From Testudinibacter aquarius (GTDB taxonomy: Bacteria; Pseudomonadota; Gammaproteobacteria; Enterobacterales; Pasteurellaceae), in NCBI RefSeq assembly GCF_004342725.1, contig NZ_SMCP01000009.1:53274-117273 (forward strand): DNA of 64,000 bases. Direction: 5' to 3'. Under the pieces are notes generated by a model. The model did not search any database. It was not told where the DNA came from and saw nothing but the letters and a program-made list of their open reading frames with translations. The stretch's first letter is position 1; each line of letters begins with the position of its first letter. The position numbers and the translations under genes were made by a program. Shown piece by piece: positions 1 through 8,211 of the stretch.

Positions 1-60
1 GGTAGCTATCAAAGAATATGGGATGAACATTTGGAAACATTGAAAATGTCTTTTCTGTAA
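1..60 (+). CDS. 3' end of an unidentified gene (partial)
   Basis: An open frame enters from the left edge and ends at a TAA at 58-60. Only the last 19 residues are visible, ending in HLETLKMSFL. The tail is too short to assign to a family. No start is visible because the gene begins outside the window. The bases just after it are rich in A/T and lead into the first palindromic repeat. That the frame is real is an inference from its open reading and the lack of any competing feature. Confidence 0.4.
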   Translation, partial: GSYQRIWDEHLETLKMSFL

Positions 61-95
61 AATATTATAATGATCCAATAAAAAAGCCCCCCGAT

Positions 96-118
96 GGCGC
101 AAGTTTACAACTTGCACC
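96..118. repeat. palindromic repeat, copy 1
   Basis: GGCGCAAGTT and AACTTGCACC form a 10-bp stem with one mismatch around the 3-nt loop TAC. The preceding GAT together with GGCGCAAG is identical to the start of copy 3 near 1354, so these belong to one dispersed family. It sits between the end of the left-edge gene and the UPF0149 gene and may serve as a terminator or a REP-like element. Confidence 0.6.
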
Positions 119-167
119 TTTTTTGCCTTTGATTTATAAACAAAATCTAATAATCGTTATTATTTTT

Positions 168-192
168 TAGCACAAGTTACAAACTTGTGCTA
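168..192. repeat. palindromic repeat, copy 2
   Basis: AGCACAAGTT (169-178) and AACTTGTGCT (182-191) are perfect inverted arms around a 3-nt loop, and a flanking T/A pair extends the stem to 11 bp. The inner CAAGTT/AACTTG matches copy 1. The rest of the gap up to 301 is A/T-rich and holds only the ribosome binding site GGAG of the next gene. Confidence 0.6.
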
Positions 193-301
193 TCAGTAGT
201 ATTATATTACCGAACAGATGATTAAAAATATTAAAGAGCAAATACCTTGCAAAATGACAGCTTGTACATGATAACTCGATAATGAAACGGAGAAAAACCT
301 T

Positions 302-874
302 ATGCAACAATTAGATGAATCTTTAGAAGATGAAGAATTAGCATTATTAGATGATTTACTGTTGGAATATGGAGCGGAGCGTGAGAATGGTTATAATATT
401 TTAAGCTTAAGCGAATTAGACGGCTTGCTTACTGCTATCCTTTCCAGCCCCGAGCTGGTTGCACCAAACCAATGGCTGCCTGCTATTTTTGATGAAAATG
501 CGCAAGAAAGCATACCCGATGAAAATACATTTAATCTGTTATTGTCTTTAATTTTCCGTCATTATAATGATGTGATACAACGCTTAAACAGTCCGTTATT
601 TTATGCTTATTTTGATGAAGGCATTGATGATTTCGTAATTTTGGATTCGTGGTGTTCGGGCTATATTATTGGTGCTAAAGTCTCCGGTTGGGGGAATTTA
701 CCCGATAAAATCCAAGGGCAATATGATTTAATTCGTTCATTCGCTTATTTTGAAGGCGACGATCTCAATTTAGATGATCATCCGTCTGCCAAAGAGACAC
801 AAGAGCGTGCCGCAAAAGTCGAACAGGCTGTGATGGCAATTTATCAATATTTTCTTACCTTGAGGAATAGATAA
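302..874 (+). CDS. UPF0149 (YecA/YgfB-like) family protein
   Basis: The 190-residue acidic, all-helical protein fits the UPF0149 family (YgfB/YecA). The family signature is seen around residues 112-130, where an acidic stretch is followed by LDSWCSGYIIG and then GWGNL. It lacks the C-terminal SEC-C zinc motif ([13 protein letters not shown]) found in E. coli YecA, so it is the short form. A good GGAG lies 8-10 bases before the ATG. The function of the family is poorly known. Predicted to be a soluble cytoplasmic protein. Its neighbours are palindromic repeats on the left and a broken hipBA-like module on the right, so the context gives no pathway. Confidence 0.75.
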   Translation: MQQLDESLEDEELALLDDLLLEYGAERENGYNILSLSELDGLLTAILSSPELVAPNQWLPAIFDENAQESIPDENTFNLLLSLIFRHYNDVIQRLNSPLFYAYFDEGIDDFVILDSWCSGYIIGAKVSGWGNLPDKIQGQYDLIRSFAYFEGDDLNLDDHPSAKETQERAAKVEQAVMAIYQYFLTLRNR

Positions 875-887
875 AAATATGCATTAT

Positions 888-932
888 CTTCTTCAGTCTG
901 CACCACACTTCAAGTTGTTTGGTGTTAATCAT
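888..932 (-). pseudogene. N-terminal remnant of a hipA-like toxin kinase gene
   Basis: An ATG overlapping the stop codon of the antitoxin frame (as ATGATTAA) starts a reading frame MINTKQLEVWCRLKK. This resembles the start of HipA-family serine/threonine kinases, whose first strand commonly reads LxVW. After about 15 codons the resemblance stops, and the frame reaches a stop at the 3' end of the UPF0149 gene. The start/stop overlap with an upstream HipB-like gene is the usual hipBA arrangement. I infer that nearly all of the toxin gene has been deleted. The assignment is moderate because the remnant is so short. Confidence 0.5.
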
Positions 933-1208
933 TGGCTAGCACCTCTGCAATACTCTTCGGCATTGGCTTCGCCGCTGGTTTGGTTAGATCATGAAACGGT
1001 TCTAAATCCGCTACAATTTGCCAAATCATCAGTAGCTGACGCAGGGAGATTTGCCCGGTGGTTTCAAATTTTTTGATGGTTGCTTCCGGAACAAGGCAAC
1101 GTTCGGCAAGGGCTTTCCGTGAATGTTTTTTTCCTTACGTTTTTGGCGCAGATAGGTCGTAACTGATTGTTGAACATCGTAAGCGGATAAAAGGGATAGC
1201 TTATTCAT
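925..1208 (-). pseudogene. frameshifted XRE-family antitoxin (HipB-like)
   Basis: Starting at an ATG preceded by TTTGGAG, the frame reads MNKLSLLSAYDVQQSVTTYL and then RQKRKE. It loses frame in a run of seven A (plus-strand T7 at 1126-1132). In the shifted frame the protein continues KKHSRKALAERCLVPEATIKKFE, then TGQISLRQLLMIWQIVADL, and ends at a TAA. That is a typical XRE/Cro helix-turn-helix of the HipB type. One extra A would restore a 94-95 residue protein. So either a one-base deletion in the A run has inactivated the gene, or the run is phase-variable or misread. The toxin partner is reduced to about 15 codons. Confidence 0.75.
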
Positions 1209-1354
1209 AAAACTCCAAATAAGACATAATAATATCCAATTATACTCTTTTGGGGCAATAAAAGACACTATAGTATCTTTTATAATTACCGCTTTCACGC
1301 TAAATATATTGATTTTGGCATAATTTGCATGCTTCTGATTTGAAAGTTTCATTG

Positions 1355-1381
1355 ATGGCGCAAGCGATAAACTTGCGCCAT
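1355..1381. repeat. palindromic repeat, copy 3
   Basis: TGGCGCAAG (1356-1364) and CTTGCGCCA (1372-1380) are perfect inverted arms with a 7-nt loop, flanked by an A/T pair. The element lies just past the 3' end of mrcA and could act as its terminator. The rest of 1209-1403 is A/T-rich and shows no gene. Confidence 0.65.
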
Positions 1382-1403
1382 TATTTCCTCTTTTAAGCAA
1401 AAA

Positions 1404-3968
1404 TTAAAATAACTCTTCTACCTGAGGGGGTTTGCCGTCACCCGGGTTGACCATAATTTGGTAGCCTTGTTCTCGGATATAACGGCGAGTTGGTTCGGTG
1501 CCTTTGATAAAATATTCCACCCGTCCACCGCTGCTAAGTAAGCCTGTGGATTTATCGATCCGTTTTTCAATGATATTGGGTGGTGGTGGATCGGCACGCT
1601 CCGGTACGTTTGCCAACGCTTGTTTCATATATTCCTGCCATGCCGGCATCGCAGTGCTGGCGCCGGCTTCGCCACGTCCCAATTCATATTTGTTATCATC
1701 AAAACCAACATACACCGCTGTCGCAAAATTGGCACCGTAACCAGCATACCAAGCCACTTTCGAGTTATTGGTAGTACCGGTTTTTCCGCCTAGATCCTTG
1801 CGTTTGATTTGACTTGCCATACGCCAGCCTGTACCGTTCCAACTGCTACCGGCTTCACCATAAACTCCAGACTGTAAGGCGCTACGGATTAGAAATGCCA
1901 ATTCACCGCTAATCACCCTTGGAGCGTATTGTTTTTCTTGATTTTGTGTCATTGATTGCGCCAGCAACTGTGGACCATCTTGTAGCTGGGTATTGGCAAT
2001 TTGCAATTCAGGAATATCCGGCACGGTTTCCGGCTGCTGATCCGGATCACCTTCCAGATTTGAATTATCTGCTGTGTTCGATTGCACATTATTCTGCAGC
2101 GAGTCATCTAATATCTCCAACTTTTGCTGCTCACCGTAGATCACCGGAATATCATTACAACTGAAACAAGCCAGTTTCGGGTTGGCAAGATAGATCTCTT
2201 TGCCTTCGTTATCCAAAATCTTTTCGATAAGATAAGGATCAATCAAAAATCCGCCGTTATCAAACACGGCATAACCACGCGCCATTTCTAGTGGTGTGAA
2301 AGATGCGGCGCCTAACGCCAGCGCTTCCGTTGCTTGGTATTGATCGCGTTTAAAGCCAAAGCGCGGTAAGAAATCAGCAACATAATCGATTCCGACCATT
2401 TGCACCGCGCGCACCATCATCACGTTTTTCGATTGTGCCAGTCCTTGGCGTAAACGCAGTTGCCCGTCGTAACGGTTCGGGGAATTCTTCGGTGACCATG
2501 GTTTTTGCCCCGGCAGCCGAATCGTAATCGGGCTATCGTTCAAAATGGTCGCCAAGCTCAAACCTTTATCCATTGCCGCAGCATAGATAAACGGTTTAAT
2601 CGACGAGCCAACTTGTACCATCGATTGGGTGGCACGATTAAATTTACTCTGACCAAAACTGAATCCCCCAACAATCGCTTCAATTGCCCCATTATCGCTG
2701 TTGAGTGACACCAAAGCGGAATTGGCCAATGGTAACTGTCCTAACATCCACTCCTGCTTACTGTTCTGGCGGATCCAAATTTGTTCGCCTACGTTAATCT
2801 TTAAGTTAGAGGCTGTAGCACCCGCCCATTTCATCGCAGATAACGGCAACTGCATTCGTTCACCGGATGCCAGCAATAGTTCAGCCCCACTACGATCGGT
2901 TTTCATCACCGCTGCCGGAATCAATGGCTCGCTGTTCGGTATTTTTTTCAAAAAGCCGATAATCCGATCTTCTTCCCAAGGGCTTTCGCCACTTTTCCAT
3001 AACGGAGCACCGCCACGATAGCCGTGGCGCATATCATAATTAATCAAATTATTGCGCAACGCAATTTGTGCATTCAATTGATCGCTCGAATCCACGGTGG
3101 TGTAAACTTTATAGCCTTTGGCATACGCATTTTCTTCACCGTAGAGTTTCACCATCTCTTGACGCACCATTTCGGTCACATAATCTGCTTGAAAATCCAG
3201 CTGACTACCGTGATAACTTGCCACCAGCGGCTCGTCTTTTGCTTGTTGATACTGTTGCTGCGAAATATAATTTTCATCCAACATCCGTGCCAACACCACA
3301 TTGCGCCGCTCGGTCGCACGCTGTAAAGAGTAAAGCGGGTTCATGGTTGACGGTGCTTTCGGCAAGCCGGCGATCATTGCCATTTCACTTAATGTCAGCT
3401 GGTTTAGATCTTTACCAAAATAGGTTTTGGCGGCGGCAGCAACACCGTAAGAGCGGTATCCCAAATAAATTTTATTCAAATACAGGCTTAAAATTTCATC
3501 TTTGCTGAGATTTCTTTCGATTTCGATGGCTAAAATGGCTTCTTTTACTTTTCTGACCAGCGTTCTTTCCGGGGTCAAAAAGAAGTTACGCGCCAATTGT
3601 TGCGTAATGGTGCTGGCGCCTTGCGATGCCCCACCGTCACTGATGGCTACTTTTAATGCACGCGCAATCCCGATCGGATCCAGACCATAATGGGTATAAA
3701 AACGGCTGTCTTCCGTCGCCAAAACGGCATCGATCAACGGTTTTGGAATCTGTTCCAAGGTAACCGGAATCCGGCGTTGCTCACCGACTTCACCGATTAA
3801 TTTCCCGTCAGCGGTATAAATCTGCATCGGTTGCTGCAACTCGACGGTGCGTAGTGCTTTAACATCCGGCAAATCCGATTTAATCTGAAAATAGGCTACC
3901 GCCAACACCACACAACCCAAAATAACCAATGTTAATAGGGTACTTAATATTAATTTTGCGATCTTCAC
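1404..3968 (-). CDS. mrcA: penicillin-binding protein 1A
   Basis: This bifunctional peptidoglycan synthase polymerises lipid II (glycosyltransferase) and cross-links stem peptides (transpeptidase) in the periplasm. A membrane anchor occupies about residues 5-27. The glycosyltransferase motif EDSRFYTHYG starts at Glu86 and GASTITQQ follows. The transpeptidase motifs are SSIK with Ser455, SKNV as the SxN motif, and KTGT near the C terminus. At 854 residues it is the usual class A PBP1A size. It is divergent from the com pilus genes, as in E. coli (mrcA/hofM) and H. influenzae (ponA/comA). A palindromic repeat follows its stop. Confidence 0.97.
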   Translation of the reverse strand: MKIAKLILSTLLTLVILGCVVLAVAYFQIKSDLPDVKALRTVELQQPMQIYTADGKLIGEVGEQRRIPVTLEQIPKPLIDAVLATEDSRFYTHYGLDPIGIARALKVAISDGGASQGASTITQQLARNFFLTPERTLVRKVKEAILAIEIERNLSKDEILSLYLNKIYLGYRSYGVAAAAKTYFGKDLNQLTLSEMAMIAGLPKAPSTMNPLYSLQRATERRNVVLARMLDENYISQQQYQQAKDEPLVASYHGSQLDFQADYVTEMVRQEMVKLYGEENAYAKGYKVYTTVDSSDQLNAQIALRNNLINYDMRHGYRGGAPLWKSGESPWEEDRIIGFLKKIPNSEPLIPAAVMKTDRSGAELLLASGERMQLPLSAMKWAGATASNLKINVGEQIWIRQNSKQEWMLGQLPLANSALVSLNSDNGAIEAIVGGFSFGQSKFNRATQSMVQVGSSIKPFIYAAAMDKGLSLATILNDSPITIRLPGQKPWSPKNSPNRYDGQLRLRQGLAQSKNVMMVRAVQMVGIDYVADFLPRFGFKRDQYQATEALALGAASFTPLEMARGYAVFDNGGFLIDPYLIEKILDNEGKEIYLANPKLACFSCNDIPVIYGEQQKLEILDDSLQNNVQSNTADNSNLEGDPDQQPETVPDIPELQIANTQLQDGPQLLAQSMTQNQEKQYAPRVISGELAFLIRSALQSGVYGEAGSSWNGTGWRMASQIKRKDLGGKTGTTNNSKVAWYAGYGANFATAVYVGFDDNKYELGRGEAGASTAMPAWQEYMKQALANVPERADPPPPNIIEKRIDKSTGLLSSGGRVEYFIKGTEPTRRYIREQGYQIMVNPGDGKPPQVEELF

Positions 3969-4132
3969 CGAAAATTTCTCTCTAAAAAGTCAATAATTCA
4001 ATATTTTTACGCCACACTTGCTGCCGTAAAAAAGTTGCCATAAAACGCAAAGTGCGGTTTACCCGCCCACAATTAAACACAACGATACTATTTTACCCAC
4101 ATTATGGCAAATAATGAGGATATTTTTATACG
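3969..4132. promoter_or_regulatory. divergent mrcA/comA promoter region
   Basis: This 164-bp gap must hold the promoters for both directions. It carries an uptake signal core (4050-4058) and an inverted repeat TTTTTACG (4004-4011) / CGTAAAAA (4025-4032) separated by 13 bases. H. influenzae com operons use a CRP-S site of the type TGCGA-N6-TCGCA. I found no good match here; TTGC-N8-GCAA within 4034-4048 has the wrong spacing. comA has AGGA about 12 bases before its ATG. Confidence 0.4.
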
Positions 4133-5020
4133 ATGAAACCCTTTTTTCAACGCTCAAGCTATGCGGTAGGGCTCCATAAGAATCGAGAACACATTGAAAT
4201 TGCATTTTTCAATGATGAGCAGCAGCCCTGTTTCGAGCGGTTGTCTAGTGAACAGCTGTCGCAACTGCCGCTATTATTGAAATCGCAATTTACAGCTACA
4301 CTGCGCCGTCAAACCAGATTTATTTATATCTCCAGTCTGGAGCCACGTTTATTGTGGCAAAAACACCTGCTGTTGCCACACATTAAACAGCCGCACGAGT
4401 TATATCGCCAAGTGCGGTTGATTCTACAACAGCATTTACCGATTGAAGAACAATTGCTGCAATTTGATTTTAGTGTTAGCCCGTTGCAACATATTGGCAC
4501 TGAACGGCAAATTGATTATGTCCAGATTTATGCCGCGAAAAAACAGAATATTCAGCAACAGTGTGAACAATTTTTACCTCTGCACTTGGATATATTGGAT
4601 TTTCATGCCCATGCCCTGCTACGGGCATTTCACTATTGCGCTAAAATTCAAGGTGAGATTATCCGCAATGAAAACACGCTGTTTATTTACCAAGACGATC
4701 AGCACAGCATTTTTCTGCAACAGCGGCAGGATAACTTAGTACAATTTTACCGCCCTTCACAGCCGCTGACCGCACTTTTACAGGCATTCTGGCAACAACA
4801 GCCGCCAAGTGAAATCTCTAACCAAGAGAATATATGCCATGTGGTGTATGCTGACCCGAATTCGCTGGCGGCACTGCAACAAGATTACCAGCCAACCCGG
4901 CTGATTGCGATCGATCCACAGCAATATCCCTATTTTGTCGCATTGGGCTGTGCACTACGACAGCAACATAACCTCAAACACTTCAGCAAGGTGAATCGCT
5001 ACGATGCAAGCCGAAATTAA
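4133..5020 (+). CDS. comA: competence pilus assembly protein ComA (PilM/HofM-like)
   Basis: This is the first gene of the DNA-uptake pilus operon, in the position of comA in H. influenzae and hofM in E. coli, divergent from PBP1A. By family it is a cytoplasmic actin-like PilM protein that docks on the N terminus of the PilN-like partner and links the pilus motor to the alignment complex. Similarity is recognised mainly from position, size (295 residues) and the motif CxLRQQHN near the end. It contains two uptake signals (4410-4418 and 4769-4777). The stop overlaps the start of comB by 17 bases, indicating translational coupling. Confidence 0.8.
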   Translation: MKPFFQRSSYAVGLHKNREHIEIAFFNDEQQPCFERLSSEQLSQLPLLLKSQFTATLRRQTRFIYISSLEPRLLWQKHLLLPHIKQPHELYRQVRLILQQHLPIEEQLLQFDFSVSPLQHIGTERQIDYVQIYAAKKQNIQQQCEQFLPLHLDILDFHAHALLRAFHYCAKIQGEIIRNENTLFIYQDDQHSIFLQQRQDNLVQFYRPSQPLTALLQAFWQQQPPSEISNQENICHVVYADPNSLAALQQDYQPTRLIAIDPQQYPYFVALGCALRQQHNLKHFSKVNRYDASRN

Positions 5021-5612
5021 CCTGCTCGATTGGCGCAGCAAGCAGCTACATCGCCAAATGTACACTTTTATTATCGCACTGTTTGCTGTGTTGTGCCTTG
5101 CAGCACTGGTGCTGTGGCAACTGTTTGACTATCAACAGCAGCTACAACAGCGCTTGTCACAACAGAGCCAAGCCCAAACCGCACTTCGTGCGGAGAACCA
5201 ACGGTTGCAACAACAAATCAATCAACTGCAACAAGCTAATAGCAGTGAAAGTGCGGTGCTTATTGTTCCTGATCAAATGATTTTTAACCGATTTAGTGAT
5301 TTTTTAAGCCGTCTGCCACTGTCACAAGGGCGCTTATCCAGTGCCTCGATCAATGTGCAATCTCGTGTGCAATCCCCGTTCGATTACCAAATTTTGCTGC
5401 ACGGCTCAACGCCCTCCGAACAAGAGTTTGAACAGTTACGCCATAGTTTCGAACCTTATTTTGCCGAATATCCGCTGCTTATCAGCCATCCACGGCATCA
5501 GTTAACGATTGAATTGGAGCAGTTCGATTTAAACCATCAGCAGCTGGAATTTCATTTTGCCTTGCGTTGGCAGCCTGCAAAAACGGAGGAAAAAACCGAT
5601 GACACGCCTTAA
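5004..5612 (+). CDS. comB: competence pilus assembly protein ComB (PilN/HofN-like)
   Basis: The N terminus MQAEINLLDWR is the conserved cytoplasmic PilN motif (INLLPWR-like) that binds PilM/ComA. One transmembrane helix follows at about residues 21-43, then a Gln/Leu-rich coiled coil (about 45-80) and a periplasmic domain. This is the standard PilN topology. The protein forms the inner-membrane alignment complex of the type IV competence pilus with ComC. The gene overlaps comA upstream and comC downstream, so the operon is translated as a coupled unit. Confidence 0.82.
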   Translation: MQAEINLLDWRSKQLHRQMYTFIIALFAVLCLAALVLWQLFDYQQQLQQRLSQQSQAQTALRAENQRLQQQINQLQQANSSESAVLIVPDQMIFNRFSDFLSRLPLSQGRLSSASINVQSRVQSPFDYQILLHGSTPSEQEFEQLRHSFEPYFAEYPLLISHPRHQLTIELEQFDLNHQQLEFHFALRWQPAKTEEKTDDTP

Positions 5613-6156
5613 ACTATCACCCTATTCGCCACTTGCCCGCTTGGTCACAGCACCATTGTGGCTGAAATCGTTATTTGCTATTGCGTTAGTATTGCTGCTC
5701 TGCACTTATCCGCTGTCAGAAATTGTCCGCCTACAGCAGCAATTGCATGACACCTCACTTAGTTCCGCCGAGTTACAACATCAACAGCAACAAAAACAGC
5801 AAATTGTTGCGCTATTAACCCGCAAAGCTGAAAAGATCAACACCCAACTGGCGCCACAAACCGCAGCTAAAATTGCCGCTTTGAACCAGCGCTTACAAAG
5901 TGCGGTTACGAGTTTCAGTGCACTCAACATCGAACAACAGCACTGGCAATTTTCTCGTTCTCCGTTGTTGCAATTGGAACTACAGGGCAGTTTTTATGAT
6001 ATTTCACACTTTGTAGCCGCGCTACAGCAGCAATTCACAGAATTAAAACTATTAAACCTGACGCTACAGCGCACAGAACAACAGCCTGCCACTCACGCTA
6101 TTCTCAATTTACTTTTTTCTGAGGACACGATTGATAAGGAGATTGCCGATGACTAA
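5599..6156 (+). CDS. comC: competence pilus assembly protein ComC (PilO/HofO-like)
   Basis: The chosen ATG (MTRLKLSPYSPL) overlaps the end of comB and has GGAGG at 5585-5590. An in-frame ATG further upstream, inside comB, lacks a comparable site. The 185-residue protein has one membrane helix at about 22-40, a coiled coil rich in Gln, and a small periplasmic domain, as in PilO. It is expected to heterodimerise with ComB beneath the secretin. An uptake signal lies at 5898-5906. The last bases overlap comD. Confidence 0.78.
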   Translation: MTRLKLSPYSPLARLVTAPLWLKSLFAIALVLLLCTYPLSEIVRLQQQLHDTSLSSAELQHQQQQKQQIVALLTRKAEKINTQLAPQTAAKIAALNQRLQSAVTSFSALNIEQQHWQFSRSPLLQLELQGSFYDISHFVAALQQQFTELKLLNLTLQRTEQQPATHAILNLLFSEDTIDKEIADD

Positions 6157-6550
6157 ATCTTGCCTGACCGCACTTTTACTCGCCTGCACCTGCTTTGTCG
6201 GCGCCAAGGAGCGCTTTAACGACCCGTTTTCCCCAACGTCTCAGCCATCGAACCGTCAGCTTGCCAACCCGATAGCCGCTGAAAGTCCGTTGTCTCAAGC
6301 TACCGGCTGTGATGTGAATAACCTGCGACTAATCGATAATCTTCCATTAGCGCAACTAAACGTTATTGGCTTGATTCACTATGCGGATCATAGTGTGGTG
6401 CTGTGGACTACCCCCGATGAGGTTATCATCGACAGCCGTTTAAATGACGTGATATCACAAGATCAATGGCAAATTATAGCCATCGAAACACAACGTATCG
6501 TACTGCAACATTGTCAAACCCCGTCGCTGCAACGCAGCATCCCATTGTGA
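6149..6550 (+). CDS. comD: competence pilus protein ComD (PilP/HofP-like)
   Basis: A start at MTKSCLTALLLACTCF gives a signal peptide with a possible lipobox-like LLACTC, followed by a 130-residue periplasmic protein. The motif NPIAAESPL and the short C-terminal beta domain with VIGLIHYADHSVVLWTT fit PilP/HofP lipoprotein relatives, which connect the inner-membrane PilNO complex to the secretin. The gene overlaps comC by 8 bases and is followed closely by comE. Recognition is mainly by operon position and the PilP-like beta repeat. Confidence 0.72.
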   Translation: MTKSCLTALLLACTCFVGAKERFNDPFSPTSQPSNRQLANPIAAESPLSQATGCDVNNLRLIDNLPLAQLNVIGLIHYADHSVVLWTTPDEVIIDSRLNDVISQDQWQIIAIETQRIVLQHCQTPSLQRSIPL

Positions 6551-6573
6551 ATCTGTTATGGAGAGAGATTTTG

Positions 6574-7926
6574 ATGTTTATTTTACACCGACTAGCCCTC
6601 TTTTTGTTATTTTACTCCAGTGTAATCGCTGCAACAGAACACAGTCCAAACCGCACGTTTGCCCTGAGCTTAAAACAAGCACCACTGATCAGCACCTTGC
6701 AGACATTAGCCCAACAGCAGGACGTCAACTTGGTGCTGGACGATAGCCTGAAGGGACATATCAACTTACATCTAAAACAAACCTCGTTTGAACAAGTACT
6801 GCAAGCTGTTGGCAAGATTCATCAATTGGAGATCGAAAACGTCAACGGTGACTATTTTGTCAGCCCACGCCAAAACTCATCAAGCAGCTCGGTCAGTACT
6901 GTTGAAACCGCACTTGAGTCAATACTTAAACTGCAAACCGTCAATATTCCGTTGCGCCACGCAAAAGCGGCTGAACTGATACAATCACTCACCGGCGGCA
7001 ATGGTTCGTTTTTATCATCGCACGGCAGCATTAGTTTTGATGAACGTAGCAATAGTTTGATTATTCAAGAAAAATCAGAAAACATAGCGTCTCTGCGCAA
7101 AGTTATCACGAGTTTGGATCAACCTGCCCGACAAGTGTTGATCGAAGCACGGATCGTTACCATCAGCGACGAAAGTTTGCGCGAATTGGGCGTGCGTTGG
7201 GGATTGTTCGAACCTAGCGGACAAAGCCACCGCATCGCCGGCAGTTTGAATACCAACGGTTTTGCCGAGATTGATAATAATTTGAACATTAATTTTGGCA
7301 GCGAACACAGCAACGCCGCCAGCGTTTCGCTACAAATCGCCAAGATCAACAGTCGCTTGCTGGATTTAGAATTGACCGCTCTGGAACGAGAAAATAATGT
7401 TAATATCATCGCCAGTCCACGTCTTCTGACCACCAACAAAAGAAGCGCCAGCATCAAACAAGGCACTGAAATCCCCTATGTGGTGAATAACAGCCGCAAC
7501 GAAACCCAAAGTGTCGAATTTCGTGATGCCGTGCTCGGCTTAGACGTCACCCCGCATATTTCGCACGACAACACTATTTTGTTGGATTTGATGATCAGCC
7601 AAAATTCGCCCGGCAGCAGTGTGGCTTACGGCAACCAGCAGATGACCACCATTGATAAGCAGGAGATCCAAACCCAAGTGTTCGCACGGCACGGTGAAAC
7701 CATCGTGCTCGGCGGTGTCTTTCACGACACCTTGGTTAACGGGGAAAACAAGGTGCCGCTGCTGGGCGATATTCCGGGTGCCAAACGGTTGTTCGGCAAC
7801 GAAAGCAAACGCTACGCCAAACGTGAATTGGTGATTTTTGTTACACCACATATTGTTGATCAACAACAAAATCACCCCCATGCCGTGACCGGCCACCCGA
7901 CACGCCCATTTCGCTACGGCTTTTAA
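6574..7926 (+). CDS. comE: competence secretin ComE (PilQ/HofQ-like)
   Basis: The start chosen (MFILHRLALFLLF) has GAGAGAG 7-13 bases upstream and begins with a clear signal peptide cut near VIAA; it gives 450 residues. Domains in order are an STN-type domain (about 35-105, LKQAPLISTLQTLA), an N1/KH-like secretin domain with SIIIQ/SLIIQ motifs (about 130-190), and the secretin barrel with VLIEARIV and VPLLGDIPGAKRLF. ComE forms the outer-membrane pore through which the uptake pilus and DNA pass. In H. influenzae comF follows; here the next gene is aroK, which is the E. coli hofQ-aroK order. Confidence 0.92.
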   Translation: MFILHRLALFLLFYSSVIAATEHSPNRTFALSLKQAPLISTLQTLAQQQDVNLVLDDSLKGHINLHLKQTSFEQVLQAVGKIHQLEIENVNGDYFVSPRQNSSSSSVSTVETALESILKLQTVNIPLRHAKAAELIQSLTGGNGSFLSSHGSISFDERSNSLIIQEKSENIASLRKVITSLDQPARQVLIEARIVTISDESLRELGVRWGLFEPSGQSHRIAGSLNTNGFAEIDNNLNINFGSEHSNAASVSLQIAKINSRLLDLELTALERENNVNIIASPRLLTTNKRSASIKQGTEIPYVVNNSRNETQSVEFRDAVLGLDVTPHISHDNTILLDLMISQNSPGSSVAYGNQQMTTIDKQEIQTQVFARHGETIVLGGVFHDTLVNGENKVPLLGDIPGAKRLFGNESKRYAKRELVIFVTPHIVDQQQNHPHAVTGHPTRPFRYGF

Positions 7927-8211
7927 AGCGGCAAACCGCACTTTTGTGTCAACTTGGTTATTTTTGTGAATTAAAAAGGCAAATATCAAGATAGAAGGTT
8001 GAAAACTGGGTCGATTTCTTGCGATAATTACTCCCTTAAATTAAAAGTTGAAGCTCATGGAGTATTTTTACCGTTTAAGCTGCCACGATTCTCTAATGAA
8101 TGTTCTGCGATGAATCCGGCGAAGAAATCTCCCTTTCTTGAAATTCCTTCAACAACGTGTTTGCATCGGCAAATCTCATTAACCATTTAATTAACAAGAA
8201 TATAAAATAAC
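7927..8211. other. comE-aroK gap
   Basis: The 285-bp gap starts with an uptake signal (7935-7943) right after comE. The remainder is A/T-rich. A 63-codon open frame inside it has no recognisable motif and no good ribosome binding site. I see no RNA gene. It probably carries the aroK promoter. The gap is longer than most here, and it is where comF lies in H. influenzae. Confidence 0.4.

Noticed and set aside
879..1076. Plus-strand open frame of 65 codons after the UPF0149 gene
   Set aside because: It is antisense to the HipB-like pseudogene, has no family motif, and its sequence is fully explained by the minus-strand frames.
1029..1400. Minus-strand open frame of 123 codons covering the antitoxin start
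   Set aside because: The part before MNKLSLLSAY reads through a palindromic repeat and A/T-rich gap and has no ribosome binding site; the part after the A7 run is out of frame. The true gene is the shorter frameshifted one.
3068..3508. Plus-strand open frame of 146 codons
   Set aside because: It lies wholly antisense within mrcA and has no recognisable motif.
4034..4048. Possible CRP-S (competence) site TTGC-N8-GCAA ahead of comA
   Set aside because: The known site needs TTGCGA-N6-TCGCAA; the spacing here is two bases short and the inner bases do not match.
7999..8190. 63-codon open frame between comE and aroK
   Set aside because: No motif, no good ribosome binding site, and A/T-rich codon use unlike the neighbouring genes.
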